From Ktedonospora formicarum (lineage in GTDB: Bacteria; Chloroflexota; Ktedonobacteria; Ktedonobacterales; Ktedonobacteraceae): DNA of 64,000 bases. Below, piece after piece: positions 8,557 through 16,560 of this stretch. The DNA is taken from NCBI RefSeq assembly GCF_016587355.1, contig NZ_BNJF01000003.1, positions 1,025,026-1,089,025 on the forward strand. The letters are read 5' to 3'. Within the stretch, counting starts at the first letter, position 1, and every line of letters starts with the position of its first letter. Both the position numbers and the translations under genes were made by a program. The notes below the pieces were generated by a model that made no database searches, had not been told where the DNA came from, and was given only the letters and a program-made list of their open reading frames with translations.

Positions 8557-9381
8557 GTGGGTAATTTCGTTGACAGGATCCCGAGGCTGGCAATCAACAT
8601 CTTTGCCGGCATCTGGATCGCGGGGTTCTTCGTCGCTGCTGTGCAGCAGCAGGGCGACAAATACCTCGCCCCACTAGGCGGTGTGTTCGACTTCAGTGGA
8701 GGTTTCTGGGCGTGGCTCGCAAGGGTCATGCTCCTGATTCCCGCGCTGTCGTTGTTCCTTCTCCTGGTGGCCTTCTCCTTCATGACGACGGAGGGGGCCA
8801 ACTCGTGGAAGGACAGGGTTGGTGCCACGTTGCTGATGATTCTGGCTCACCTCGCGCTCAGCGGGATGGTGACTGGCCGGTACATCGCGCTTCTCCCCGA
8901 TTGGGCCGTGAATTTCTTCGGTCCTCTTCTGGGCGTGGGCATCGCGTTCCTGCTGTACCTCTCGTCGCAAGGGCTACTTAGTCTTTCCCCCAATGCGCTC
9001 AACATCTTCGGTGGAGCGTGGGAGGCTGGGTTTGTAGTCCTTGCTTTGAAGGCACACGGGGCCGGTTACTTCCAACCCCTGAGCTCACTGACTGACGGTG
9101 GGAGCATCCTCGCGCGGATCACGTTGGCCGCTGCTGGGATGGGTACCTTCATCATGTTCATCATCTTCTCGATGCGTTCCGTCGAGAGCAGTGGTACCAG
9201 GATGGACAAGGTGAAGGGCACGCTGGGAATGATGGGAATGCACCTGATGTTCTCAACAGTCCCCGCGTTCCTTATGACCAAGCTCACGGACTGGCTGCCG
9301 GGCGGCATTGGCGACTTCATTAACGCCTCTCTCGCCTTCGCGCTGTTCGTCTGGGCTGAAGTCAAGCGCCGTAACGGCTGA
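8557..9381 (+). CDS. Membrane protein with internal duplication, tandem paralogue A
   Basis: Integral membrane protein of 274 residues with about eight helices. The halves resemble each other: IFAGIWIAGFFVAAVQQQG near residue 14 matches IFGGAWEAGFVVLALKAHG near residue 150, each followed by Y(L/F)xPL and a soluble stretch. So it is probably two fused four-helix units. GTG at 8557 is preceded by GAGGAAGGG. The neighbour at 9917 is a full-length paralogue. Codon choice is richer in GC-ending codons (CTC, ATC, TTC, GTC) than in many neighbouring genes. I know no named family; a transporter or stress membrane protein is a guess. Confidence 0.75.
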   Translation: MGNFVDRIPRLAINIFAGIWIAGFFVAAVQQQGDKYLAPLGGVFDFSGGFWAWLARVMLLIPALSLFLLLVAFSFMTTEGANSWKDRVGATLLMILAHLALSGMVTGRYIALLPDWAVNFFGPLLGVGIAFLLYLSSQGLLSLSPNALNIFGGAWEAGFVVLALKAHGAGYFQPLSSLTDGGSILARITLAAAGMGTFIMFIIFSMRSVESSGTRMDKVKGTLGMMGMHLMFSTVPAFLMTKLTDWLPGGIGDFINASLAFALFVWAEVKRRNG

Positions 9382-9420
9382 CCAGTACTACCCACACCTG
9401 TAAGATGGAACTAGCAAGAA

Positions 9421-9448
9421 GGGGGCGTCACCAGCTGGTGGCGCCCCC
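9421..9448 (+). terminator. GC-rich terminator after paralogue A
   Basis: A 28-nt near-perfect palindrome (GGGGGCGTCACCAG at 9421-9434 with its partner at 9435-9448, 13 of 14 paired), followed by AAGCTTTACGTTTTTG. It has the shape of an intrinsic terminator. Confidence 0.8.
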
Positions 9449-9697
9449 AAGCTTTACGTTTTTGCTCCTTACACCACTCTGCAAGAGCTTTCTACTTTCC
9501 CCTGTTTTTTCATATGGCATAGGGCATACTTTCCCAAAAGTGTTAGTTTTTCATTACCAGAGGGGTGAGAAGTTTATATGCCAGCAAAATGTGAAAGAAC
9601 AAGCGGCCTATTTACCCCTTGTGTTTGCCGTATTAGCATGTTATCTTATAATCATCAATTTATATCTCCTGATGGCTAGATCGTAGTTGTTGGGAGT

Positions 9698-9774
9698 GCT
9701 AGAGGTTTTGAGGGATCAGGTTAAGCTCCCTGGTTTCGTCTGGTTGTAGTCTGACCGGGATCGCAGCCTTTAGC
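9698..9774 (+). ncRNA. Conserved structured 5' leader element, copy B
   Basis: Second copy of the leader at 8347-8417. The outer stem is kept with compensating wobble pairs: GCTAGAGGTT (9698-9707) against AGCCTTTAGC (9765-9774). A 37-nt identical run lies at 9740-9776. The rest of the gap 9449-9916 holds AT-rich sequence similar to 8240-8340, so promoter, leader and gene were duplicated together. The 93-codon open frame at 9405-9686 is not convincing. Confidence 0.5.
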
Positions 9775-9916
9775 AATGTTTGTTCCATCGCACCAAGCCA
9801 GAAATCCTCTTTGCTCAGGGTATCTCCCTGTAGTGCGGTATGTACTTTTTCCTTGGTAGGAGAGAGTGCATATTGCTCGGCAGGAAGCCGAGTATCCCGA
9901 GTGGAAAGGGCACCTG

Positions 9917-10738
9917 GTGAAAAAGCTGCTCAGCATTAAGATGCTGGTGGACGTCGTCCTCGGCACCTGGGTCGCGGGGTTCCTGGTCGTCAACCTGCAG
10001 AGGATGGGCGACGGGTACTTCCACCCGGCAGGCAAGATGGCCAGCTCCAGCGGCCAGGGCTTCTGGGGGTGGGTGGCGAACGTCATCATCGCCATCCCGC
10101 AGTTGTCGCTGTTCCTGCTCCTGGTGGCCTTCTCGTACATGGCTGCCGTGGAGTGGGGAGCGTCGACCCGGAAGGAGAAGATCCAGGGGACGCTGATGAT
10201 GGGCGCGGTGCATCTCGCCTTGAGCCTTGGCCTCTCGGTGCAGTTCATCGAGGATCAGGCGGGCTGGTTCGTGCACCTTCTCGGTCCGTCCCTGTGTGTG
10301 GGAGTCGCCTTCCTGCTGTACGTGATGTCCGAAGGGGCGACGAGCCTCTCGAACGGGCTCTTCATCTTCGCGGGTTCGTGGGAGGCAGGGTACGTCATCA
10401 GCGGCGTGACCAGCAAGGGGGCTGCGTATTTCAAGTCCCTGAGCGACCTGCAGCACCACTTCAGCGCGACCAGTATCATGCTGGTCCCTGCTGGGATGGG
10501 TTTCTTCTTCATGTGGATCATCTTCTCGGCTCTTTCGGTCGAGGGAAATGGCCCGAAGGAGAAGATCCTGGGAACGCTGAAGATGATGGGGATGCACCTG
10601 TTGTTCGCACCCGTGCCCATGCTTCTCATCGCGGGGATCACGGACTGGATGCCGGGTTCCTTCGGCAAATTCGTCACCAGCACCCTCGGTCTCGCCCTGT
10701 TCATCGGGGGCCTGATCCAGAGGAAGAAGGGCAACTGA
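9917..10738 (+). CDS. Membrane protein with internal duplication, tandem paralogue B
   Basis: Paralogue of the gene at 8557, with about eight helices and the same two-fold internal repeat (LGTWVAGFLVVNLQRMG and IFAGSWEAGYVISGVTSKG). It keeps shared landmarks such as LSLFLLLVAFS, LGPSLCVGVAFLLY, GTLKMMGMHLLF and ITDWMPG. I place the start at the GTG at 9917, behind GGAAAGGG, which gives 273 residues and matches the paralogue. An in-frame ATG at 9866 lacks a site and adds a tail the paralogue does not have. Function unknown. It is followed by two GC-rich hairpins. Confidence 0.75.
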   Translation: MKKLLSIKMLVDVVLGTWVAGFLVVNLQRMGDGYFHPAGKMASSSGQGFWGWVANVIIAIPQLSLFLLLVAFSYMAAVEWGASTRKEKIQGTLMMGAVHLALSLGLSVQFIEDQAGWFVHLLGPSLCVGVAFLLYVMSEGATSLSNGLFIFAGSWEAGYVISGVTSKGAAYFKSLSDLQHHFSATSIMLVPAGMGFFFMWIIFSALSVEGNGPKEKILGTLKMMGMHLLFAPVPMLLIAGITDWMPGSFGKFVTSTLGLALFIGGLIQRKKGN

Positions 10739-10786
10739 CCGCCGCGTGATCCGCCGCTTCGTACGGGCGGATGAAGGACATACAAG

Positions 10787-10888
10787 GGGGGAGGGCCGCC
10801 TTCGGGCGGCGCTTCCCTCAGCCCACCGCTTCACATGGGTGGGATGGAACAAGCAAGAGGGGGCGTCGCCTGCGGGTGGCGCTCCCTC
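10787..10888 (+). terminator. Two GC-rich hairpins after paralogue B
   Basis: The first hairpin is built on GAGGGCCGCC-TTCG-GGCGGC (10791-10810, extending to about 10819), with a UUCG tetraloop. The second pairs GAGGGGGCGTCGCC (10857-10870) with 10875-10888 and is followed by GCGCTTTGTTTTT. Two terminators in series suggest a strongly expressed unit that must be insulated. Confidence 0.75.
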
Positions 10889-10975
10889 GCGCTTTGTTTT
10901 TAACCCTTCCTCTATTCTTCAATGCCCTTCTATTTACCCCCTTGCTTTTTTAGCAATGCATGGTGTATACTCTTT

Positions 10976-11086
10976 CCGAACAGTGTTTGGAATTCAAACG
11001 ATGTTCGGATTTTCTTTTCATTATACGTCTGTCGTTATAAGTGCATGCGATTTACTGAACATCGTTCGGAAATTGAACGATGCTTG
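10976..11086 (+). promoter_or_regulatory. Two operator-like palindromes upstream of the 11107 gene
   Basis: Site 1 (10976-11008) is CCGAACAGTGTTTG, a 5-bp centre, then CAAACGATGTTCGG, 12 of 14 positions symmetric. Site 2 (about 11057-11086) pairs CATCGTTC with GAACGATG around GGAAATT. Both share the half-site GAAC(A)TCGTT, in the style of TetR-family operators. No TetR gene is adjacent. The rest of 10889-10975 is AT-rich with nothing recognised. Confidence 0.55.
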
Positions 11087-11106
11087 GGAATAGAAGGAGA
11101 AGGATT

Positions 11107-11514
11107 ATGCATACTACGGATTTGTTCGCGGTCATCTCATGGATTTTGTTGTTGACGGTGATGTTTGGAGGCTATTCGCTGTTACGCTTGCTGGCGAAGA
11201 GAGTTGCCTGGCTAACGCCTGAGCGCAAGGGGACGTTCCGGGCCGGGCATGCGCATGCGGGCGTTTTGCTGGCGGTCTCGCTGCTGTACTACATGTATCT
11301 CGACCGGGTAGCCTTTGACGAGACGGTGAAGATGGTTGTGTGTGTTGTGCTGCTGCTGGGTATTCTGGCACAGTCCGGGGGCTTCTTCCTGCATCTGGCA
11401 GCGAAGAGAGAGGGACGTCTCTCGGCGGGTCATATGGTAACGATTCTGGGGGCGCTGCTGCTGGCTGTGGCCTTTGTAGCGCTGATCTACGGCTTGATCG
11501 CGGTCCATGTCTAA
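11107..11514 (+). CDS. Four-TM membrane protein, unknown
   Basis: Protein of 135 residues with four membrane helices: about 6-28, 50-66, 77-97 and 108-131. A basic first loop (AKRVAWLTPERKGTFRAGHAHAG) contains closely spaced histidines, and a second loop carries KREGRLSAGH. The ATG at 11107 follows AGAAGGAGAAGG; an upstream in-frame ATG at 11080 is less likely. It probably forms an operon with the DoxX gene 60 bp downstream. The two operator-like palindromes upstream suggest tight repression. No family recognised. Confidence 0.7.
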   Translation: MHTTDLFAVISWILLLTVMFGGYSLLRLLAKRVAWLTPERKGTFRAGHAHAGVLLAVSLLYYMYLDRVAFDETVKMVVCVVLLLGILAQSGGFFLHLAAKREGRLSAGHMVTILGALLLAVAFVALIYGLIAVHV

Positions 11515-11574
11515 GACACTATATCGAAGCTCTTCTTGTATATAGATGATATTCACTGGAAGGATCTAAAGGTT

Positions 11575-12015
11575 ATGTTCCCCTTTATACTCTTGCTTGT
11601 CTCATGGTTGGCGTTCCGTGGAATTGGGCTGCTGGGGGTTGCCGCGCTGGCGAGCTGGTCAGGTGCCGCTACCTATGCCCTGGCACTCTTCTTCATTTTT
11701 GTCGCGGCTTCGCACTTCGCGTCAATGAAAAAGGATCTGGTGAATATGGTGCCGGATTGGCTACCCAATCCTCTGGCTATTGTGTATGTGACGGGTGTGC
11801 TGGAGGTTCTGGGAGCTGTGGGTCTGCTCTTACCAATGACCCGCATGGCGGCTGGCATCTGTCTGGCACTGCTGCTGATCGCGATGTATCCAGCCAACCT
11901 CAATGCCTCTCGTAAGCAAATCCCCCTACGTGGGAAGCCGCCAACGCCATTCTGGTTGCGTCTGTTTATGCAGATAATCTACATCGGGCTCTGCCTCTGG
12001 GTGGCCTTTGCCTGA
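11575..12015 (+). CDS. DoxX family membrane protein
   Basis: Small membrane protein of 146 residues with four helices, matching the DoxX/DoxX-like group: helix 2 (YALALFFIFVAASHFASMKKDLVNMVPDWLP), then PLAIVYVTGVLEVLGAVGLLLP and a late PANLNASR block. Members occur beside quinone- or thiosulfate-linked redox genes, but many have no defined role. ATG at 11575 follows AAAGG; an earlier TTG at 11536 is less likely. It is probably co-transcribed with the four-TM gene upstream. Confidence 0.8.
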   Translation: MFPFILLLVSWLAFRGIGLLGVAALASWSGAATYALALFFIFVAASHFASMKKDLVNMVPDWLPNPLAIVYVTGVLEVLGAVGLLLPMTRMAAGICLALLLIAMYPANLNASRKQIPLRGKPPTPFWLRLFMQIIYIGLCLWVAFA

Positions 12016-12023
12016 TGCCTCGT

Positions 12024-12070
12024 CTACAGCGGCATGGTGCAGAGTTTGAGCCTGCGCTATACCGCTGTAG
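12024..12070. terminator. Hairpin of the GCAGAG...CTGCGC repeat type after doxX
   Basis: CTACAGCGGCATGGTGCAG (from 12024) pairs imperfectly with CTGCGCTATACCGCTGTAG (to 12070). It is the likely end of the operon and belongs in form to the GCGCAG-TTTAG/TTGAG-CTGCGC intergenic repeats. Confidence 0.6.
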
Positions 12071-12229
12071 GGCTTGTTCCACAGGCCGGAAAATTCAACA
12101 CTTTTTTTTACCGACTACTTGCTCTTTCACACGTTTTTATTCCTAAATACCCCATTCCAATATTCACACATTTTTCGCAAAATTGACCCTAATTATATCT
12201 TATCTTCTTTTCTCATATCCTCTATACTA

Positions 12230-12724
12230 AATAAGATTTTACACTCTGTTCTGGTTCGTTTCGTAACCACTTCACCTCACTCCTTTGGGATTGCTGAGGG
12301 ATGTTACACAGAGTTTTCGAGCAGAATCGGGAATGCTGCTCTTGCTATACAGCGCTGGTCTTGTAGACTCTAAACCTTGCTGCTTCACGCGCGGTTGGAG
12401 GATACATGCTCCTCTCGCGCGATGGTAATAAATCCTCTCTGCTCATTTGGAGAGTGATCATTCCCCTTTGACCCCAGGCCTGATCGTCCTGGTCCGTTTC
12501 CCCTGTGGGGCGGAGAACTCGGTCGCTTTTATCCCTATTCACGGAAGGTCATGTTGCATGACTGGGATGCCGAAGGGGCCGGAACCTTAGCACCGCCTCT
12601 CTTTTGAGCAGTTGTTAGGTTTCCACCCACAACGCCAGTGGGAATGCTTGCCACCATTGTGGAGCAGGTATTCTCAGTTCCTATGTAAGTGCGCCATTGC
12701 TAAACAATTTGTGAAGGGATTGAC
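12230..12724 (+). other. Gene-free stretch, possible long leader of the zinc-ribbon gene
   Basis: From 12071 to 12724 no convincing gene exists; 12074-12230 is very AT-rich. From about 12300 on, local hairpins are visible: CGCGCG arms near 12389-12422 enclosing GGAGGA...CTCCT, and CTCTC/GAGAG near 12435-12455. This may be an untranslated leader or an unrecognised RNA. No known RNA family is matched. Confidence 0.25.
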
Positions 12725-12901
12725 ATGTTCAGGACGTTAGCTACGATCATCGCGCTTGTCGCGGTGTTCGCGCAGCACCGTAGCGCGAACGACAAGCGCA
12801 ACGAGGAGAAGCCGGAAGAGAAGCGGTACTGCACCCGCTGCGGCAACGAACTCACCTCGGGTGGAGTGTGCACCAACTCCGATTGCACCAAGGAGCGCTA
12901 A
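12725..12901 (+). CDS. Small zinc-ribbon protein with hydrophobic N-terminus
   Basis: A 58-residue open frame below usual size cut-offs. ATG at 12725 follows GAAGGGA by 6 nt. Residues 5-16 (LATIIALVAVFA) are hydrophobic, then comes a charged linker (HRSANDKRNEEKPEEKR), then CTRCGNELTSGGVCTNSDC, a CxxC...CxxxxC zinc-ribbon-like module. It is followed at once by a strong terminator. Codon choice is GC-rich, like the other orphan small genes here. The ribosome-binding site, terminator and sensible cysteine spacing argue that it is real; function unknown. Confidence 0.7.
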   Translation: MFRTLATIIALVAVFAQHRSANDKRNEEKPEEKRYCTRCGNELTSGGVCTNSDCTKER

Positions 12902-12938
12902 CCCGTTCCAGCTAACAACGCGATTCTGAACACACAGT

Positions 12939-12977
12939 GATCGGGGGTGGAGAGGGCTATCCTCTCCGCCTCCGATC
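12939..12977 (+). terminator. Terminator after the zinc-ribbon gene
   Basis: GATCGGGGGTGGAGAGG (12939-12955) pairs with CCTCTCCGCCTCCGATC (12961-12977), 5-nt loop, then CGTGTTTT. One mismatch in 17. Confidence 0.85.
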
Positions 12978-13039
12978 CGTGTTTTATGCCCTCTTCTCTC
13001 CTGAGGATGTGCTGATTCATACATTGAGAGTGGTAGGGA

Positions 13040-13825
13040 TTAGAGGCGTAACCAGAGGGGTAGGTTCTCGCGGAAGATCTGGAAGGAGTCGTCCTGTGGT
13101 TCGTATCCGACCAGGGCGCGGGTATTGGTCAGGTCCACACATTTGAAGAGATTGTCTGAGATACCATGCACGACGGCGTGCTGGATATTGGCGACCTCGA
13201 TGCAGCACATGAGCAGGTGGTTCAGGTCGCGCGCGCTTACGTAGCCGGAGAGGTTGCGTGGGTCAGGGTAGACGCTCGACTGGTTGGAGCCTTCGCTCCG
13301 CTTATCGTAGGCACCGATACGGACTGCGATACTTGATAGCCCCTCTGTGTGCGCGAAATAGGTAGCTACAGCCTCACCGAAGCACTTGGAAACCCCATAC
13401 ATGTTCGCCGGGCGGAAGGGGGTATCCCAATGGGCCTGGAAATCGTCGGGATAGCCCATGAAGACCTGGACGCTACTGGCTGAGATGATCCGCTGGCACC
13501 CCTGGTCTTTGGCGGCGCGGAAGATATTGTATGTTCCCTGGATGTTGTTGGGGAGAAGTGACTGATAGAAGTCGGCTTTGGGATCGGGGTCCGCCGCGAG
13601 ATGAATTACAACATCTATTCCCTGGCATGCTTGCTGGCATGCTTCCGGGTCGGTGATATCGAGTTCAACGACTTCATGTCCCCCCTGCGCTAACTCCTTC
13701 AAGGGAGCGGCGTTCTTGTCCGCCAGGCGAAACGTATAGTGCTCCGAAGCGGAGCGAAAGAAGGCCGATCCGATCCCACCCGCCGCGCCCGTCAATAAGA
13801 TGCGCCTGGCTTTTTGCTCATTCAT
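13040..13825 (-). CDS. NAD-dependent epimerase/dehydratase family protein
   Basis: Extended short-chain dehydrogenase of 261 residues. The N-terminus has the NAD motif TGAAGGIGSAF, then DITD and HLAADPDP. The catalytic pair is in YGVSK, with SASS upstream as the active-site serine block. Length and the motif AADPDPKADFYQSLLPNNIQGTYNIF recall uronate dehydrogenases and related sugar oxidoreductases. It is divergent from the rhamnose genes rhaM-rhaI across a 551-bp gap, so a role in sugar or sugar-acid metabolism is plausible but not shown. Confidence 0.82.
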   Translation of the reverse strand: MNEQKARRILLTGAAGGIGSAFFRSASEHYTFRLADKNAAPLKELAQGGHEVVELDITDPEACQQACQGIDVVIHLAADPDPKADFYQSLLPNNIQGTYNIFRAAKDQGCQRIISASSVQVFMGYPDDFQAHWDTPFRPANMYGVSKCFGEAVATYFAHTEGLSSIAVRIGAYDKRSEGSNQSSVYPDPRNLSGYVSARDLNHLLMCCIEVANIQHAVVHGISDNLFKCVDLTNTRALVGYEPQDDSFQIFRENLPLWLRL

Positions 13826-14248
13826 GCGCGTGATATCCTTTCATCAAAGAAAATGAGATGCTATTCACTTGTTCTATAGTTCATTCGCCTTAGTCTCTCA
13901 CAATGAACGCACTTGCACAAGTGTTTGCATGGTATGGAGAGGAAATGCCGCTTCAGCGAGGGCTTAGCCCTCAAATCGGATATGCTCACCAGAGCTAAAT
14001 TGCGCATGATAACGTAGCCCCTCTACTTAAAGTGTCACATCGCCACCAGAACGAGAGGATCGTTAGCGCGATATATGCCACTCACACAATGGCTGTCATC
14101 GCGCTCTAGAAGCGCATTCACGTATTTATTTCCTTCATTATCGTGAAGTGCTTCGGCGCGTATCAAATCATGCGAGTGCGCTAGATCAAGTGCGGATGCT
14201 GATATTGAGCTTGACCAGCGCTGGCCCTGCCCTCCGTATCAGCCTCAC

Positions 14249-14277
14249 TTGACAAGCTTCCAATGCATTGCTTACAC
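14249..14277 (+). promoter_or_regulatory. Promoter of rhaM-rhaI
   Basis: TTGACA (14249-14254), a 17-bp spacer and TTACAC (14272-14277). The -35 is perfect and the -10 moderate. The rest of the 13826-14376 gap shows an imperfect inverted repeat around 14180-14220 (GCGCTAGATCAAG against CTTGACCAGCGC) and no gene. Confidence 0.55.
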
Positions 14278-14282
14278 TTCAT

Positions 14283-14304
14283 TCCATTGAAACGCTTCAA
14301 TGGA
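14283..14304 (+). promoter_or_regulatory. LacI-type operator of the rhamnose genes
   Basis: TCCATTGAA-ACGC-TTCAATGGA: 9-bp perfect arms around a centre containing CG, the form bound by LacI/GalR regulators. It starts about 5 bp after the -10, over the expected transcription start, so it would block initiation. The regulator gene is not in this window. Confidence 0.65.
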
Positions 14305-14376
14305 GCGTGTTCAAACTACAGGGATGTGGTATTACACGACATCCCCTCTCATGACAACGGAAAGCGGGGAGACATC

Positions 14377-14691
14377 ATGGAGCGAGTAACCTTCTTGATG
14401 AAGATCAAACCGGGAACGGAAGCGGAATATCGCGCGCGGCATCAGCGTGTCTGGCCTGAGTTGCTTGCTGATCTCAAGCGGGCCGGATGCCATAACTACT
14501 CCATTTATCTGCGTGGAGAGGATCTCTTTGCCTACATGGAGATCGAGGACTCGCAGCGCTTCCAGGCGGAAATGGCGCGCAGCGAGGCCGACAAACGCTG
14601 GCAGGCATATATGAGCGATATTTTGATCCGCGAAGTTCAAGGCGAGACGGGTCTTCCAGAGCCTCTCGAAGAGGTCTTTCACCTCGATTAA
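14377..14691 (+). CDS. rhaM: L-rhamnose mutarotase
   Basis: Interconverts the alpha and beta anomers of L-rhamnose and so feeds the isomerase. It has 104 residues, the length of E. coli RhaM, and family landmarks: MKIKPGTEAEYRARHQRVWPEL at the start (with the active-site HxxVWPE) and a C-terminal half with NYSIYLRG, LFAYMEIED and WQAYMSDI. The ATG at 14377 follows GCGGGGA; the longer upstream frame has no support. It precedes rhaI by 33 bp on the same strand and shares its promoter and LacI-type operator. Confidence 0.93.
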   Translation: MERVTFLMKIKPGTEAEYRARHQRVWPELLADLKRAGCHNYSIYLRGEDLFAYMEIEDSQRFQAEMARSEADKRWQAYMSDILIREVQGETGLPEPLEEVFHLD

Positions 14692-14724
14692 AGCATTCTT
14701 CCGTAGGAGTAAGGAGAAACCATC

Positions 14725-15909
14725 ATGAACACATATTTTGACAAAGACATGGTTCTGGAGGAGATACGGAGTTTCAGAGTCGAGACGCCCTCATGGGGAT
14801 ATGGTGATTCGGGAACTCGCTTTAAGGTCTTCCACTGGCCTGGCGCGGCACGCAATTTGCGCGAGAAGCTAGAGGATGCTGCGATGGTGCAGAAGGTCAC
14901 AGGCATCTGCCCCAGTGTGGCTCTCCACATTCCCTGGGATAAGGAGGACGACTGGTCGGAGGCTAAAGCGTATGCCGAGAGCCTTGGCTTGCGCCTCGGG
15001 GCCGTCAATCCTAATCTTTTTCAGGATGATGAGTACCGCTTTGGGAGCCTCTGCCACTATGATCCAGCGGTGAGGCGAGCGGCGATTGAACATATACTGG
15101 AATGTGTTGAAATCGCGCGTACCATCGGCTCCGATACTATTAGCCTCTGGCTAGCCGATGGCACGAACTATCCCGGACAGGACAACCTGCGCGCTCGTAA
15201 GCGTCGCCTGCGCGAGACGCTGAGCGAGATCTATCCGGCGCTCGGCTCTGATCTGCGCTTGCTGATTGAGTACAAGTTCTTTGAACCAGCCTTCTATCAT
15301 ACTGATCTCGCCGACTGGGGCATGGCCTCTACCCTGGCGCGGCAACTGGGTCCGCAGGCTAAAGTCCTTGTCGATACCGGGCACCACGCGCAGGGAACGA
15401 ATATCGCGCATATTGTCTCCTACCTCATCGACGAGGAGCAACTTGGAGGCTTCCACTTCAATGACCGGCGCTACGCCGATGATGACCTGATTGTCGGCTC
15501 GCAGAACCCCTTTGATCTCTTTCTGATCTTCACCGAACTGGTTGCCGCCGCGCGCGAAGGGGTCATTCCCCGCGTGGATTACATGATCGACCAATCCCAT
15601 AACCTTGAGCCCAAGGTCGAAGCCATGATCCAATCCATCCTGCATATCCAGTCCGCGCATACTCGCGCGCTCCTGGTCAACTATGCGGCGCTAGCCCAGG
15701 CTCAAGCGGCAGGTGACACCCTCGCGGCCTATCGTGTGCTACGCGATGCCTTCGAGACTGATGTGCGCCCCCTGCTCGCCGAAGCACGTGAGAGCATGGG
15801 CCTTGATCCCGATCCAATTCGAGCCTTCCGCGCCAGTGGTTATGCCGAGCGCGTTGCCCGCGAGCGCCCCCAGGCCGCAGGCGGTGCCAGTGGCTATCCC
15901 GGCGCGTAA
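14725..15909 (+). CDS. rhaI: L-rhamnose isomerase (sugar isomerase, non-RhaA type)
   Basis: Converts L-rhamnose to L-rhamnulose. The 394-residue protein is of the xylose-isomerase TIM-barrel type seen in Pseudomonas stutzeri RhaI, not E. coli RhaA. Metal-binding blocks are visible: SLWLADGTNYPGQ, LLIEYKFFEPAFYHT (Glu ligand), VLVDTGHHAQGTN and GGFHFNDRRYADDDLIVGS. It starts at ATG 14725 behind GTAAGGAG, right after rhaM. A proline/glycine-rich tail of about 15 residues ends the protein. The next steps of the pathway are on the minus strand at 49.9-56.6 kb. Confidence 0.9.
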   Translation: MNTYFDKDMVLEEIRSFRVETPSWGYGDSGTRFKVFHWPGAARNLREKLEDAAMVQKVTGICPSVALHIPWDKEDDWSEAKAYAESLGLRLGAVNPNLFQDDEYRFGSLCHYDPAVRRAAIEHILECVEIARTIGSDTISLWLADGTNYPGQDNLRARKRRLRETLSEIYPALGSDLRLLIEYKFFEPAFYHTDLADWGMASTLARQLGPQAKVLVDTGHHAQGTNIAHIVSYLIDEEQLGGFHFNDRRYADDDLIVGSQNPFDLFLIFTELVAAAREGVIPRVDYMIDQSHNLEPKVEAMIQSILHIQSAHTRALLVNYAALAQAQAAGDTLAAYRVLRDAFETDVRPLLAEARESMGLDPDPIRAFRASGYAERVARERPQAAGGASGYPGA

Positions 15910-15945
15910 GGCTGCATTCTGAGATCAGTCCGGCGGGAATGAAAT

Positions 15946-15981
15946 ACGGCGCAGGGTAGGGATTCTCCCACTCTGCGCCGT
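15946..15981 (+). terminator. Terminator of the rhaM-rhaI operon
   Basis: ACGGCGCAG (15946-15954) pairs with CTGCGCCGT (15973-15981), with further partial pairing in the loop, then CCTTCATCC. Confidence 0.7.
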
Positions 15982-16015
15982 CCTTCATCCCTGGCTATCC
16001 TCGGTCACGTTGGGA

Positions 16016-16551
16016 TTATTGCCAGGTGCTTGCTTCCTTGAAGAGCGCGGAGGCTAGCAGTGCGCAACGTGTGGCGATCTCTCTGGGTGTATAAGGTCTT
16101 CCCTGCTCAAGCCACCAGGTAATGGCTTCAACAAACATAGTGGATACCATATCTGGCACAAACTCGTCGGAAAATGCATACACGTGACGCCCATCAGGGA
16201 GGGCTCTCGCCCATGTTCTTTGACCATATCAGCCAGGGACGCGCGCATCTTTAAGACAAACCAGGGACTCCCCCTTCTACCAAGCAGGGCGCCATAGAAT
16301 CGCTCATATTCCGCGATATGCTCGAAGAATTTTACCCAGGCTTGCGGAGGTCGCTCTGGCCCCATGTCTCCGGCGGCTTTCAGCAGGTTGCTCATCTCCT
16401 CCTCAAAAATCCGCTCTACCAGATCATATTTATCCTGATAATTGCGATAGAATGCCGCCCGGCTCACCATAGCTCGCTGTGTAATCTCGCCAATGGTGAG
16501 AGCTTCGAATCCTCGCTCCTCAATCAAGTCAACCAATGCCTCGCGCAGCAA
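16016..16551 (-). pseudogene. TetR family regulator remnant: 5' truncated and frameshifted
   Basis: The N-terminal HTH (EALTIGEITQRAMVSRAAFYRNYQDKYDLVERIF) is typical of TetR regulators. Two defects show. First, the ATG is missing: reading back, RTQKLLRE continues into an in-frame TGA at the junction with the neighbouring oxidoreductase. Second, near 16198-16210 the frame shifts: a normal TetR C-terminus (PDGRHVYAFSDEFVPDMV, then EQGRPYTPREIATRC) is encoded in another frame and ends at 16016. The gene would normally be divergent from a quinone oxidoreductase gene, whose remnant abuts it. Almost certainly non-functional. Confidence 0.8.
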
Positions 16552-16560
16552 TTTCTGCGT

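Noticed and set aside
9405..9686. 93-codon plus-strand frame between the two membrane-protein genes
   Set aside because: It overlaps the terminator and promoter/leader region of the duplicated unit, has odd composition and no clear RBS.
12074..12373. 99-codon plus-strand frame
   Set aside because: Low-complexity Phe/Ser-rich translation of AT-rich DNA, no RBS.
12300..12700. tRNA-like or known structured RNA
   Set aside because: Some hairpins exist but no complete cloverleaf or recognised RNA family signature was found.
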